Origin: JAUNST01 sp964452285
Lineage (GTDB): Bacteria > Patescibacteriota > Microgenomatia > UBA1400 > PJMF01
Direction: 5' to 3'
DNA: 35,628 nt
Assembly (NCBI GenBank): GCA_964452285.1
Contig: CAYVKW010000006.1
Coordinates: 1 to 35,628, forward strand
This document shows positions 23,784 through 31,652 of this stretch, piece after piece; positions within the stretch are counted from its first letter, which is position 1, and the number at the start of each line of letters is the position of its first letter. The translations under genes were made by a program, and so were the position numbers. Under the pieces are notes generated by a model that worked only from the letters and a program-made list of their open reading frames with translations, was not told the DNA's origin and did no database searches.

Positions 23784-24537
23784 AAATGAAGTTTTTTTGT
23801 CAGTGATAATTCCTTCTTATAATGAAAAGAAAAATTTTGGACGTGGAGTTTTAGATAAGGTGGATGATTATTTAAAAAAGCAAAAATATAATTATGAAGT
23901 AATTTTGTCTGACGATGGGAGCACGGATGGAACACTAGAAATATTAGAAAAATTTGCCCAAAAACATGAAAATTTCAAAGTTTTAGCCAATCAGCATGCA
24001 GGCAAAGGACCGACGGTGACAGCGGGAATGATGGCGGCGCGCGGACATTGGAGACTATTCACTGATTTTGATCAATCGACACCATTGAGTGAAGTGGAAA
24101 AATTGTTCCCGTCAGTAATTGATCATCAAATTGTGATTGGTTCGCGCGCTGCTGCTGGAGCAAAAAGAGAGAAAGAGCCGTGGTACCGGCATGTAATGGG
24201 TTTTGGATTTAATATATTGACTCGAATGATTGTTTTGCCAGGCATCTTGGATAGTCAATGCGGTTTCAAACTTTTTAGTGATAAAGCCACAAAAAAAATC
24301 TTCCCTAAACTCAGAGTTTACGGAAGAAAAAATCAAGCTCGAGATGCTTTCACTGGTGCTTTTGATGTGGAGTTACTATTTCTCGCACGCAAAAATAAAC
24401 TAGCAGTGGCAGAAATTCCAGTTTTGTGGCAGCACGCAGAATCGGATCGCGTGTCGCCGATAAAAGATTCTGTGCGCATGCTGCGTGACATTATTAAAAT
24501 CAGATTGGCAAGCTGGCGCGGTCAATATGAAAAATAA
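23773..24537 (+). CDS. ALG5-like dolichyl-phosphate glucosyltransferase (GT2)
   Basis: GT2 enzyme of 254 residues resembling eukaryotic ALG5 and archaeal/bacterial relatives, which load a sugar (glucose by family) on polyprenyl phosphate. Visible motifs: VIIPSYNEKKNFG near residue 11, LSDDGSTDGTLE, HAGKGPTVTAGMMAARG, the metal-binding TDFDQSTP, IGSRAAAGA, and SQCGFKLFSDKATKKIFPKL with a YGRKNQARDAFTGAFDVELLFLA segment typical of the group. No membrane helix is strong, so it is probably membrane-associated. It starts inside the end of the previous gene (11-base overlap), and the next gene starts inside it, which suggests coupled translation. Confidence 0.87.
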   Translation: MMNKNEVFLSVIIPSYNEKKNFGRGVLDKVDDYLKKQKYNYEVILSDDGSTDGTLEILEKFAQKHENFKVLANQHAGKGPTVTAGMMAARGHWRLFTDFDQSTPLSEVEKLFPSVIDHQIVIGSRAAAGAKREKEPWYRHVMGFGFNILTRMIVLPGILDSQCGFKLFSDKATKKIFPKLRVYGRKNQARDAFTGAFDVELLFLARKNKLAVAEIPVLWQHAESDRVSPIKDSVRMLRDIIKIRLASWRGQYEK

Positions 24538-25750
24538 ACTTAATTTAGTTGTCTATGGAGTACTGCTGGCGGCATTAGCTTGGTGGAGTTGGATTTTGAC
24601 CGCGCCAAATTTAGTTTTATCAACTTGGGCGCCTTATTGGAATTGGCAAAATTGGATGTGGCAAACTTTTTATGCTAATAGAGCGTTAATCTGTGTTCTT
24701 TATGCGGCCATAATTTCAGCTTTATTAATCATTTTCTGGAAAATAACCAAGGAACAAAAGTTTGCCCGACCAAAACATTTTTTGGTAACGATGTGTGTAA
24801 CGGCTTTGCCTTTACTGTTTTCATTTAACGCTCTGTCCTTTGATGTTTTCAATTATCTATTTAATGCAAAAATGGTGGCCGTCTATCATGCCAATCCTCA
24901 CGAACAAGTGGCGCTTGATTTTAGCAGCGATCCTTGGACTCGATTTATGCATAACACGCACACAGCGGCACCATATGGTTATGCGTGGACGGGAATTTCT
25001 TTGATTCCATTTTATTTAAGCGGCGGTAAATTTGCTAGCGCCTGGCTAATGACAAGAGGGGGCAATTTTCTTTTATTAATCGCGACCGGAATTTTGATGT
25101 GCAAATGGCAAAAGAAAATTGCCGGAAAATATGACTTCAAAAGTTTGGCTTTATTCTTTTTTAACCCTTTAGTGTTGATAGAATTATTAATGAATATGCA
25201 CAATGATTTATGGATGATGTGGCCAGCGCTATGGGCGCTTTATCTCATTTATCCAAGTCAAAAAAATGGAGAATGGACAAAAGTCAAAGCGGGAAAAATA
25301 ATGCTATCGGCGGCAGCGCTGTTTTTTTCGATGACGATTAAATATTCCACTTTAACATTGTTGCCAGTGTGGTTATTTTTATTAATTTTACCGTGGCTCA
25401 AAAAAAATAAATTGATGAAAATAAAAAAACTCGCTTATACTTATATTTTTGACGGCGCAGCCGGATTAATGTTTTTGCCCTTGTTGACCAGTAGAGCGCA
25501 ATTATTTCATCCGTGGTATTTACTTTGGAGTTTAAGTTTCTTGCCGTTTTGTAAAAGTAAAATAGTTCAGACTAGCTTACTGATTTTGAGTGCAACTTCA
25601 TTATATCGTTACTTGCCCAATTTATGGGTCAACGGATATGAGACAGAAACACTTTTTTATCAACAATTAATAACTATAGTGCCATTATTATTTTACTTAA
25701 TAGGAATCTATGCGCACAAGGTGCTACTTTATGTCCAGAAAAATAAATAA
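24527..25750 (+). CDS. GT-C mannosyltransferase-like membrane protein (MptA/B- or GT87-like)
   Basis: Polytopic protein of 407 residues with about ten helices. The first large loop has SFNALSFDVFNYLFNAKMVAVYHANPHEQ; the DVFNY...NPH pattern recalls polyprenol-phosphate-mannose-dependent mannosyltransferases such as MptA/MptB and GT87 enzymes, where the Asp is catalytic. FFNPLVLIELLMNMHNDLWMMW and MTIKYSTLTLLPVWL are also typical. It probably transfers a lipid-linked sugar outside the membrane, but the acceptor is unknown. Start: ATG 24527 (MKNKLN) rather than GTG 24485, because it directly precedes the first helix and overlaps the upstream gene by only 11 bases. It overlaps the next gene as well. 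Confidence 0.75.
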   Translation: MKNKLNLVVYGVLLAALAWWSWILTAPNLVLSTWAPYWNWQNWMWQTFYANRALICVLYAAIISALLIIFWKITKEQKFARPKHFLVTMCVTALPLLFSFNALSFDVFNYLFNAKMVAVYHANPHEQVALDFSSDPWTRFMHNTHTAAPYGYAWTGISLIPFYLSGGKFASAWLMTRGGNFLLLIATGILMCKWQKKIAGKYDFKSLALFFFNPLVLIELLMNMHNDLWMMWPALWALYLIYPSQKNGEWTKVKAGKIMLSAAALFFSMTIKYSTLTLLPVWLFLLILPWLKKNKLMKIKKLAYTYIFDGAAGLMFLPLLTSRAQLFHPWYLLWSLSFLPFCKSKIVQTSLLILSATSLYRYLPNLWVNGYETETLFYQQLITIVPLLFYLIGIYAHKVLLYVQKNK

Positions 25751-27302
25751 GTTCCAGCTAGCAATTATAATTTTAAGCGGTATTTATCTATTGTGGCGAT
25801 TACTTAATTTGACAATATTGCCAATTTTTGCCGATGAAGCAATTTATATTCGTTGGTCGCAACTAATTATTTCTGATTGGAAACAATATTTATTTTTTCC
25901 ACTGAATGATGGAAAAACACCACTACAAATGTGGCTAATGGTGCCATTACTAAAAGTTTTCAAGGATCAATTATTTGCTGGAAGACTACTGTCGGTGTTA
26001 TTTGGTTTGGGACAAGTTTTAATGATGATAAAGATGATGTCGTTATTCACAACAAGGAAAAGATGGCAGTTATTGGCAGGCATAATTACGATTTTAACAC
26101 CAGGATTGATTTTGACTGGAAGGTTAGCATTAATTGATACACAATTAACGTTTTTTCTGGCAGTAAGTTTCTATTGGGCTTATAAAGCTTTAGAAAAAAT
26201 GAAAGCAGATAATGAAGAAAAAGAAGAAAGAGGCGCTGAAAAAAGTCAGTGGAAATGGAAAGAGATTTTGACGCCGGCGCTTTTTTTCAGCGCTGGGGCA
26301 TTTGGTTTAGCAATGTTAACTAAATTTTCAGCGATTTTATTTTTGCCAGTTTTAGTGACTTTGTTACTTTATTTTTGGCCAACAAAATTTACTTGGAAAA
26401 AAGCCGATTGGCAATTGCCGATTAAAATGTTATTAGTATTGATAAGCATTGGTTTTTTAGGCGGTTGTATTTTCTTACTCTTAGCTGTACATCCAGCTTT
26501 TCCGCAACTGTTCTCGCGGGGAGGAGATTTCCTTTATTCGATTAAAGATTTTTTTGTTCAGCCAGGACAAATTATAAATAAAAATTGGTTATCGTTTATA
26601 GAAACAATGAGTACTTATTTAACAACGGTATTATTTTATTTTAGTATTGTCTTAGCAATTTTCTTTTGGCCACAAGATCGAAGGCCAATGTGGCTACTGA
26701 TAAGCGGCTTAGCTTTTAGCGCACCAATGATAATTTTGGGACAAGTCATTCATGGTCGCTATTTATTACCAGCACTACCGTTTTTTATTCTCAGTTTCAC
26801 TTTGAGCCTAATGTATTTACGTGGGAAAATGGGAAGGTTGGTAAAAATAGTTTTGCTCAGTTTATTTTTGGCTTTGGGCGGATATTTTACTTATAATAGC
26901 GTGGCGGCGCCAGCAAAGATGCTTTTGTCGCGAGATGATCAAATACAATATTTGCAAGAATGGTCATCTGGTTATGGTATAGAAGAAACGATTGCCTTAA
27001 TCGAAAAGCTCAGAAGTCAAAAGCAAACGCTAGTGCTAACGGAGGGGTTTTTTGGCACGCTGCCAGATGCGCTCCTAGCTTATTATTTTAATCGAGAGGT
27101 AACGAATTTAAAAATAGAAGGTATTGGTCAACCGATTTATAATTGGGAAAAATATCAAGATTTAATTGATCAATATCCACAGGCAATTTTGGTAGTAAAC
27201 TCACACCGAATGTTTGCGAAGTTGCCAAGCGAAAAATTGCTGGGCAATTTTTCGCGTCCCCTACCCGACTCACCATCGTTACAGGTTTGGAACTTGAAAT
27301 AA
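25731..27302 (+). CDS. ArnT/PMT-type (GT39) membrane glycosyltransferase
   Basis: Second GT39-type enzyme of the cluster, 523 residues with about 12 membrane helices and a C-terminal soluble domain of about 110 residues. The first loop carries the classical DEAIYIRWSQLIISDWKQY followed by NDGKTPLQMWLMVPLLKVF and FAGRLLSV, closely matching the Asp-Glu catalytic motif and following DGKPPL box of the family. It should transfer a sugar from a polyprenyl phosphate. Start: ATG 25731, with AAGGTG upstream, 20 bases inside the previous gene; the longer start at 25710 is less likely. It ends 12 bases from the convergent CCA-adding enzyme gene and no hairpin terminator is seen there. Confidence 0.85.
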   Translation: MSRKINKFQLAIIILSGIYLLWRLLNLTILPIFADEAIYIRWSQLIISDWKQYLFFPLNDGKTPLQMWLMVPLLKVFKDQLFAGRLLSVLFGLGQVLMMIKMMSLFTTRKRWQLLAGIITILTPGLILTGRLALIDTQLTFFLAVSFYWAYKALEKMKADNEEKEERGAEKSQWKWKEILTPALFFSAGAFGLAMLTKFSAILFLPVLVTLLLYFWPTKFTWKKADWQLPIKMLLVLISIGFLGGCIFLLLAVHPAFPQLFSRGGDFLYSIKDFFVQPGQIINKNWLSFIETMSTYLTTVLFYFSIVLAIFFWPQDRRPMWLLISGLAFSAPMIILGQVIHGRYLLPALPFFILSFTLSLMYLRGKMGRLVKIVLLSLFLALGGYFTYNSVAAPAKMLLSRDDQIQYLQEWSSGYGIEETIALIEKLRSQKQTLVLTEGFFGTLPDALLAYYFNREVTNLKIEGIGQPIYNWEKYQDLIDQYPQAILVVNSHRMFAKLPSEKLLGNFSRPLPDSPSLQVWNLK

Positions 27303-27314
27303 ATAATAAAAAGA

Positions 27315-28952
27315 TTAAGCGGAAATTTTTTGAGTTTGAGATAAGAATTCTTTGCTGGCTTGGAGCAGCGCCTGACGATTGTTTAAATCGCTGTCTTCCA
27401 AAACTAATTCAAGCAAATGATTGAGAATTTGGCCTAAAATAGGTCCGGGTTTCAAAGCGAACTCCGTCATTAAATCATGACCATCAATGGCTAAATCGCG
27501 AGTTTCCATGGGTTGATTGAGCTGTTCAATCATTCTTTGTTTCATTTCCTCTAAACGCCAGCTAGTTTTGCGAGCATTGCTGCCAAGACGATCAGATTCA
27601 CGTAAATCCAAGATATCGTTGAGATTTTCCAAACCAACTTGGCGCATGAAGCGGCGAATGGAAGCATCGGTATTTTCCGGTTGATAGTAGAACATGTGCT
27701 GACGAACAAGGAGGAAAATACGGTCGGTATCGCGTTTACTCAAGTGCAAACGTTGAGCGATTTTTTTGGCTAAATGAGCACCGACGACTTGATGATTGTA
27801 AAAAGTGTATTGACCACGAACCATTCGCTGAGTAGCTGGTTTGCCAACATCGTGTAATAAAGTAGCCAAGCGGACGATGGGATCAGAATTGGGGCAGCAA
27901 GCGAGAGCATCCAAAGAATGCACCCAAACATCGGTTAAGTGATGACCTGATTGAGCGACGTCTTTCATCTCAATCAGTTCAGGCAAGAATTCTTTGAGCA
28001 AACCAGTTTCGTCTAAAAGCATGATGGCTTCGCGCGGAAAATGACTATGGAGCATTTTTAAGAATTCATCGCGAATCCTTTCCGCGCTAACTTGTCGTAA
28101 TAAAGGAGCGCTTTGTTTGACAGCATCGTAAGTGAAATCGTCTAAAGCGAAATTAAGCTGGACACTAAAACGAACGGCGCGCAAAAGACGTAAAGGATCT
28201 TCGGTGAAACGTTTTTCTGGTTTACCAATAGCTTTGATAATACCGGCTTTAAGGTCCTGAAGGCCGTGATAATTATCAACTAATTCATAAGTGCCGGTAC
28301 GGAGAGTGACTATTTTTTTGAGATTTTTTTGGCTGAAAATACAATCGAGCTGATCAAAGCTGAGAGTCAAAGCGAGAGCGTTAATGGTAAAATCACGACG
28401 AGATAAATCGTCGTCAATAGTTTCGCCCCACGATAAGGAGCGCGGAGAGCGAGAGGTGGCATCATAAACTTCCCCCATGCGATAAGTGGTAATTTCAAAA
28501 TTGAGAGGTGGAGTCACTTCATTTGGCCACTGAGGTAAAACAAGAGAGGCATGGAGTTTGGTAGTGGCAGTAATGTCAATGCGATCATGGCGGCGACGAC
28601 CGTCATTATGTGCCGAAGATGTCGAGTCTGCCTCGCCGCCAGACCAATCGTCGACCAAAAAACCTTCCGCTCGCATCAGAGCGAGAAGTTTTTCTTTAGT
28701 GATACTGACCGTACCGAAATCGTTTTCATAAAAACTTTCTGGAAAAACCTGTAAAATTTCTTCAGGTTTGGCATTGGTGGCAAAGTCAAAATCAAAATCT
28801 TTAAGCTCGGTTTTTTGTTCGGTCAAATCCATACCTTTGGCTAATAAGTCGCGGACGCTGCCGCCAACTAAAAAAGCTTCAAAGTGAGACTGTTGCAATT
28901 TCCACAAGATAAATAGGCTAGTAGTGGGCAAACTTAAGTCTGGTAAAGTCAT
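27315..28952 (-). CDS. cca: CCA tRNA nucleotidyltransferase with HD domain
   Basis: Class II nucleotidyltransferase that adds or repairs the 3' CCA end of tRNAs. In 545 residues it shows the GGSVRDLL loop (30-37), the metal-binding Asp54/Asp56 in FDFDFATN, the RRDFTINAL motif, EDPLRLLRAVRF, and a C-terminal HD domain with LATLLHDVGKP. An unusual insert lies between the DxD region and RRDF (about residues 115-170, with SGGEADSTSSAHNDGRRRHDRI), which makes the head domain longer than usual. Whether it adds all three bases or only part cannot be told. The gene fits the tRNA-Thr here, which lacks encoded CCA. Its ATG lies eight bases from a -10 box in a palindromic divergent promoter shared with parB, so it should be leaderless. 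Confidence 0.93.
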   Translation of the reverse strand: MTLPDLSLPTTSLFILWKLQQSHFEAFLVGGSVRDLLAKGMDLTEQKTELKDFDFDFATNAKPEEILQVFPESFYENDFGTVSITKEKLLALMRAEGFLVDDWSGGEADSTSSAHNDGRRRHDRIDITATTKLHASLVLPQWPNEVTPPLNFEITTYRMGEVYDATSRSPRSLSWGETIDDDLSRRDFTINALALTLSFDQLDCIFSQKNLKKIVTLRTGTYELVDNYHGLQDLKAGIIKAIGKPEKRFTEDPLRLLRAVRFSVQLNFALDDFTYDAVKQSAPLLRQVSAERIRDEFLKMLHSHFPREAIMLLDETGLLKEFLPELIEMKDVAQSGHHLTDVWVHSLDALACCPNSDPIVRLATLLHDVGKPATQRMVRGQYTFYNHQVVGAHLAKKIAQRLHLSKRDTDRIFLLVRQHMFYYQPENTDASIRRFMRQVGLENLNDILDLRESDRLGSNARKTSWRLEEMKQRMIEQLNQPMETRDLAIDGHDLMTEFALKPGPILGQILNHLLELVLEDSDLNNRQALLQASKEFLSQTQKISA

Positions 28953-28959
28953 ACTTTCT

Positions 28960-28982
28960 ATTATACAATATTATTGTATAAT
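28960..28982. promoter_or_regulatory. Palindromic divergent promoter between cca and parB
   Basis: A perfect inverted repeat with 10-base arms (ATTATACAAT and ATTGTATAAT) and centre ATT. Each outer arm contains a TATAAT box pointing outward: 28977-28982 for parB and 28965-28960 for cca. The predicted starts are near 28989 (parB, leader about 45 bases with GAGGAG) and 28953 (cca, leaderless). The symmetry may also bind a dimeric regulator. Confidence 0.65.
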
Positions 28983-29033
28983 CAGGGAGAGCGAGGTAAA
29001 AAAATTTAATAACTTCAAAGAAGAGGAGCAGTT

Positions 29034-29903
29034 ATGGAATCAATTAAACACGGCAATTCACAAGTAACTTTTTTAGAATTGGATAAATTACAGCCGAATC
29101 CTTTTCAACCCAGAGACAAAATCACTGAAGATGAAAATTTTTTAGAACTGGTGGAATCGGTAAAAACACATGGCGTTTTGGAACCACTGGTGGTAGTAGA
29201 TACGCCAGCCGGTATGCATATTATTGCTGGCGAAAGACGTTGGCGGGCGGCGAAAAAAAATGGTTTGGAAAAAGTGCCGGTGCACTTGATTAAAACGACG
29301 CCAAAAGGAATGCTAGAAATGGCAATCGTGGAAAATGTGCAAAGAGTAAATTTGTCAGCCCTAGAGAAAGCGCAAGCATTTTCGAGATTGGTAAATGAGT
29401 TTGGTTATACGCACGGAGAAATTGGGCAAAAAATTGGCAAATCGCGTTCCTACATCCAGTGCTCGATTTCCTTACTTGATTTGCCGGACCCAATTAAAGA
29501 TGGACTGAACAAAGATTTGATTACAGAAGGACACGCAAGAGCGATTCTAACAGCTGGTAATGAGAAAAATATGTTGGCGTGTTATAAATTAGTACTAGCA
29601 GAAAAGGCGAGCGTGAGACGAACGGAAGCGCTAGCACGTTTTTATCGCCGCCAAGACGAAATCCATAAACCAAAAAGCAAAAGAGTGGCGCCGGCGATTT
29701 TGGATGTCGACAAATATGTGCACAATTGGAAAAATGCTTGGCAACCACAGCTAAAATCAAAAGCCGCTTTTTCAATGATTGATAGTAATGCTGGCACTAA
29801 AATCATGATTACCCTACACGGAGAGCCAGAAGATAGACGAAAAGACTTAGACAAAATTGTCAATTTGGCAGGCTTGAATAAAAACAAAGACGAAGAAAGA
29901 TAA
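29034..29903 (+). CDS. parB: ParB/Spo0J-like chromosome partition protein
   Basis: DNA-binding CTP-hydrolysing clamp of the ParB/Spo0J family that helps segregate the chromosome. The 289-residue protein has the ParB N-terminal domain with LDKLQPNPFQPR (17-27), the CTP-binding box GERRWRAA (66-73) and ENVQRVNLSALEKAQAF (100-116). A helix-turn-helix region follows (about 125-147, with HGEIGQKIGKSRSYIQCSISLLDLP), and then a C-terminal region that ends in a charged segment. No parA gene or clear parS site lies in the window, so its partner is elsewhere. It has a proper leader with GAGGAG before ATG, unlike its divergent neighbour cca. It is convergent with lepB, with 25 bases between stops. Confidence 0.92.
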   Translation: MESIKHGNSQVTFLELDKLQPNPFQPRDKITEDENFLELVESVKTHGVLEPLVVVDTPAGMHIIAGERRWRAAKKNGLEKVPVHLIKTTPKGMLEMAIVENVQRVNLSALEKAQAFSRLVNEFGYTHGEIGQKIGKSRSYIQCSISLLDLPDPIKDGLNKDLITEGHARAILTAGNEKNMLACYKLVLAEKASVRRTEALARFYRRQDEIHKPKSKRVAPAILDVDKYVHNWKNAWQPQLKSKAAFSMIDSNAGTKIMITLHGEPEDRRKDLDKIVNLAGLNKNKDEER

Positions 29904-29928
29904 AAGACTCAGGTTTTGTTAAGCTTGT

Positions 29929-30516
29929 TTATTGCGCTTGAGTTTGAGTAGCGTGCGGAATTAAACCCATAGTACTGAACGGCCAATAAGAAACATAAGC
30001 TCGGCCAATAATAGATTTTTTGGTAATGGGACCCCAATAGCGGGAGTCAGCAGAATTAGCGCGATTGTCGCCGCTGACAAAATACTGATCTTGAGTCAAA
30101 GTAATTTCGCGTTCGTCGAGAGTATAAGGACCGGGATTAGTCGTAACCGTGGGTGCTAAATATTCGTTTTCGTCTAAGGCGACACCATTGACGTAGAACT
30201 TACCATCGGACACTTTGACGGTGTCGCCTGGCAAACCAATAATCCGTTTAATATAGTCACAGCCGCTACCGATACAAGCTGAAGACGGAGCTTTGAAGAC
30301 AATAATTTCTCCACGTTTAGGTTCACCAAAACGATAAGAAAGTTTTTCGGTCAGCAGATATTCGCCAGTTTGCAAAGTGGGATCCATAGAGTGACCATTA
30401 ACTTGATGAGGTTGAGCCACAAAAATATAAATGACGAAAAAAATTGCCAAAGAAACAACAATCGTTTCCACGAAATCCAAAACGCTGTTTACAATTTTAT
30501 CTTTAGTAATAGTCAT
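29929..30516 (-). CDS. lepB: Signal peptidase I
   Basis: Membrane-bound serine protease that removes signal peptides outside the membrane. The 195-residue protein has one N-terminal membrane helix (about 17-33, VETIVVSLAIFFVIYIF). The catalytic Ser43 is in GHSMDPTL, the general-base Lys90 in CDYIKRIIGLPGD, and the conserved SGDNRANSADSRYWG near the end. This is the one-helix form with a compact catalytic domain. Three Cys lie around residues 81-86, two of which could pair. It probably processes the several exported proteins in this window. Start: ATG 30516, with TGtTATAAT ending nine bases upstream, so it is nearly leaderless. The anchored Ig-like gene stops 48 bases upstream. Confidence 0.93.
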   Translation of the reverse strand: MTITKDKIVNSVLDFVETIVVSLAIFFVIYIFVAQPHQVNGHSMDPTLQTGEYLLTEKLSYRFGEPKRGEIIVFKAPSSACIGSGCDYIKRIIGLPGDTVKVSDGKFYVNGVALDENEYLAPTVTTNPGPYTLDEREITLTQDQYFVSGDNRANSADSRYWGPITKKSIIGRAYVSYWPFSTMGLIPHATQTQAQ

Positions 30517-30524
30517 AATCGCTT

Positions 30525-30533
30525 ATTATAACA
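30525..30533 (-). promoter_or_regulatory. Extended -10 promoter (TGtTATAAT) of lepB
   Basis: Minus-strand TGtTATAAT ends nine bases before the lepB ATG, predicting a leader of about two bases. It is identical to the box at 6322-6330. Confidence 0.68.
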
Positions 30534-30563
30534 CTTTTCTAGAAACAAAAACCAGACTCTCTT

Positions 30564-31454
30564 TTAAGGAGTAAATTTAACTTTGAACTCCAAAGTTTCT
30601 GATTGGTTACCGGCATCATCGCTAGCGCTAATGGCTAAATTATTGTCGCCGGCCTGTAATAGATAAGTCAGTTCAAAATTGCCCTCATCGTCGGCAAAAG
30701 TTTTTTGGGTATTGACTAAAACAGTGGCTTTAGCTTCCGTACTACCACGGATAGTGAGCGATTTTTTGTCTTTGCCGACAATTTCGCTTTCTTGCTGAAG
30801 ATTATCGATAACAATTTCTGGAATGCTTTGATCATAATTAATAGTATAAGTTTTGGTTAAATTTGATTCTAAGCCAGTCTGAGAAATCGTATAAGCTTGG
30901 AGAGTGTTGTCGCCCTCACGAAGACGGAAGGAGAAAGTGAAATCGCCATTGGCGCCGACCGATAATAAATTGGCAGGTTCAGTGTCGTCATTGATAATGA
31001 ACTGAACCTGGCTGTCCGCCGGCGCGAAACCGGTTAGAATCAATTCGTCAACATTGGTGTGCGCCGGTGGAGCATTGAAGGTCGGCGCCTGAGGTTTGAT
31101 TTGTTTTTCTGGCGGTGTATAGTTAGCGCTGTTTTTAACTCCAGTGTAATGGACTAGACCAGGAAAAATAGCGAATAAAAACAGCGCAATCAGACCGATA
31201 ATAATAATTGCCAAAACGGCCACTTGAATTAAAAGAGAGCGGTTATTTTTACCCGCTGCTACAGAAGTCTGATCAAAAGAATGAGACGATTGACTTTGAC
31301 TCAAACGAGAATTTGTTTCTTGCCCGACGGTGTTTTTTTGCAAACGAGAATAACCTAGAAACGAATTTTTAGAAGTTGAAGGCGAGACAGAAGAAGAGGC
31401 GGCCACAGTTTTTGTTTGCAAGCGCGATGGAGCTTGACGAGCGTTGTCAGTCAT
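30564..31454 (-). CDS. Membrane-anchored protein with two Ig-like (glucodextranase B-like) domains
   Basis: A 296-residue protein with three parts. Residues 1 to about 70 are Ser/Gln-rich and likely disordered, on the cytoplasmic side. One membrane helix follows (about 75-100, VAVLAIIIIGLIALFLFAIF). The rest is an external region with two beta-sandwich modules resembling the Glucodextranase_B / bacterial Ig-like family: LILTGFAPADSQVQFIIN...GDFTFSFRLREGDNTLQAY, and LTIRGSTEAKATVLVN...GNFELTYLLQAGDNNLAISASDDAGN. Such modules bind surfaces, glycans or proteins; the partner is unknown. It lies upstream of lepB on the same strand with 47 bases between. Start: ATG 31454 with a TATAAT box ending 12 bases upstream, giving a leader of about five bases. 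Confidence 0.75.
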   Translation of the reverse strand: MTDNARQAPSRLQTKTVAASSSVSPSTSKNSFLGYSRLQKNTVGQETNSRLSQSQSSHSFDQTSVAAGKNNRSLLIQVAVLAIIIIGLIALFLFAIFPGLVHYTGVKNSANYTPPEKQIKPQAPTFNAPPAHTNVDELILTGFAPADSQVQFIINDDTEPANLLSVGANGDFTFSFRLREGDNTLQAYTISQTGLESNLTKTYTINYDQSIPEIVIDNLQQESEIVGKDKKSLTIRGSTEAKATVLVNTQKTFADDEGNFELTYLLQAGDNNLAISASDDAGNQSETLEFKVKFTP

Positions 31455-31465
31455 AGATAGTGTCT

Positions 31466-31471
31466 ATTATA
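31466..31471 (-). promoter_or_regulatory. -10 box (TATAAT) of the Ig-like gene
   Basis: Minus-strand TATAAT ends 12 bases before the ATG at 31454. A TTGACA lies only three bases upstream of it, too close to act as its -35 box. Confidence 0.5.
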
Positions 31472-31528
31472 ACGTGTCAATGGCTAAAAATCTAGCTTAG
31501 TGAATGGCTCAATTAAGTTTTTATTTAA

Positions 31529-31537
31529 TGATATAAT
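31529..31537 (+). promoter_or_regulatory. Extended -10 promoter (TGaTATAAT) of the pyrophosphatase
   Basis: TGaTATAAT predicts a transcript start near 31544 and a leader of about 109 bases to the ATG at 31653, the longest in the window. I see no clear riboswitch fold in the leader; it ends with AAGGAGG. Confidence 0.6.
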
Positions 31538-31640
31538 AAAGATCAAAATCGCACAAAATGGACAAAACTAAAACCAAAAAGCTTGGTGAATAAGGATTGG
31601 CCAAAAAGCGATTGAGCTCTTTCACATCAACTATAAAAAA

Positions 31641-31645
31641 GGAGG
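31641..31645 (+). promoter_or_regulatory. Shine-Dalgarno site deciding the true pyrophosphatase start
   Basis: GGAGG within AAAAAAGGAGG lies seven bases before ATG 31653. The start of the long frame at 31750 (GTG) has no comparable site, so translation should begin at 31653 and cross the A8 run. Confidence 0.75.
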
Positions 31646-31652
31646 AATTTTC

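Noticed and set aside
31558..31593. Small ORF MDKTKTKKLGE in the pyrophosphatase leader
   Set aside because: No Shine-Dalgarno site and no promoter at its ATG; an A-rich leader gives such frames by chance.
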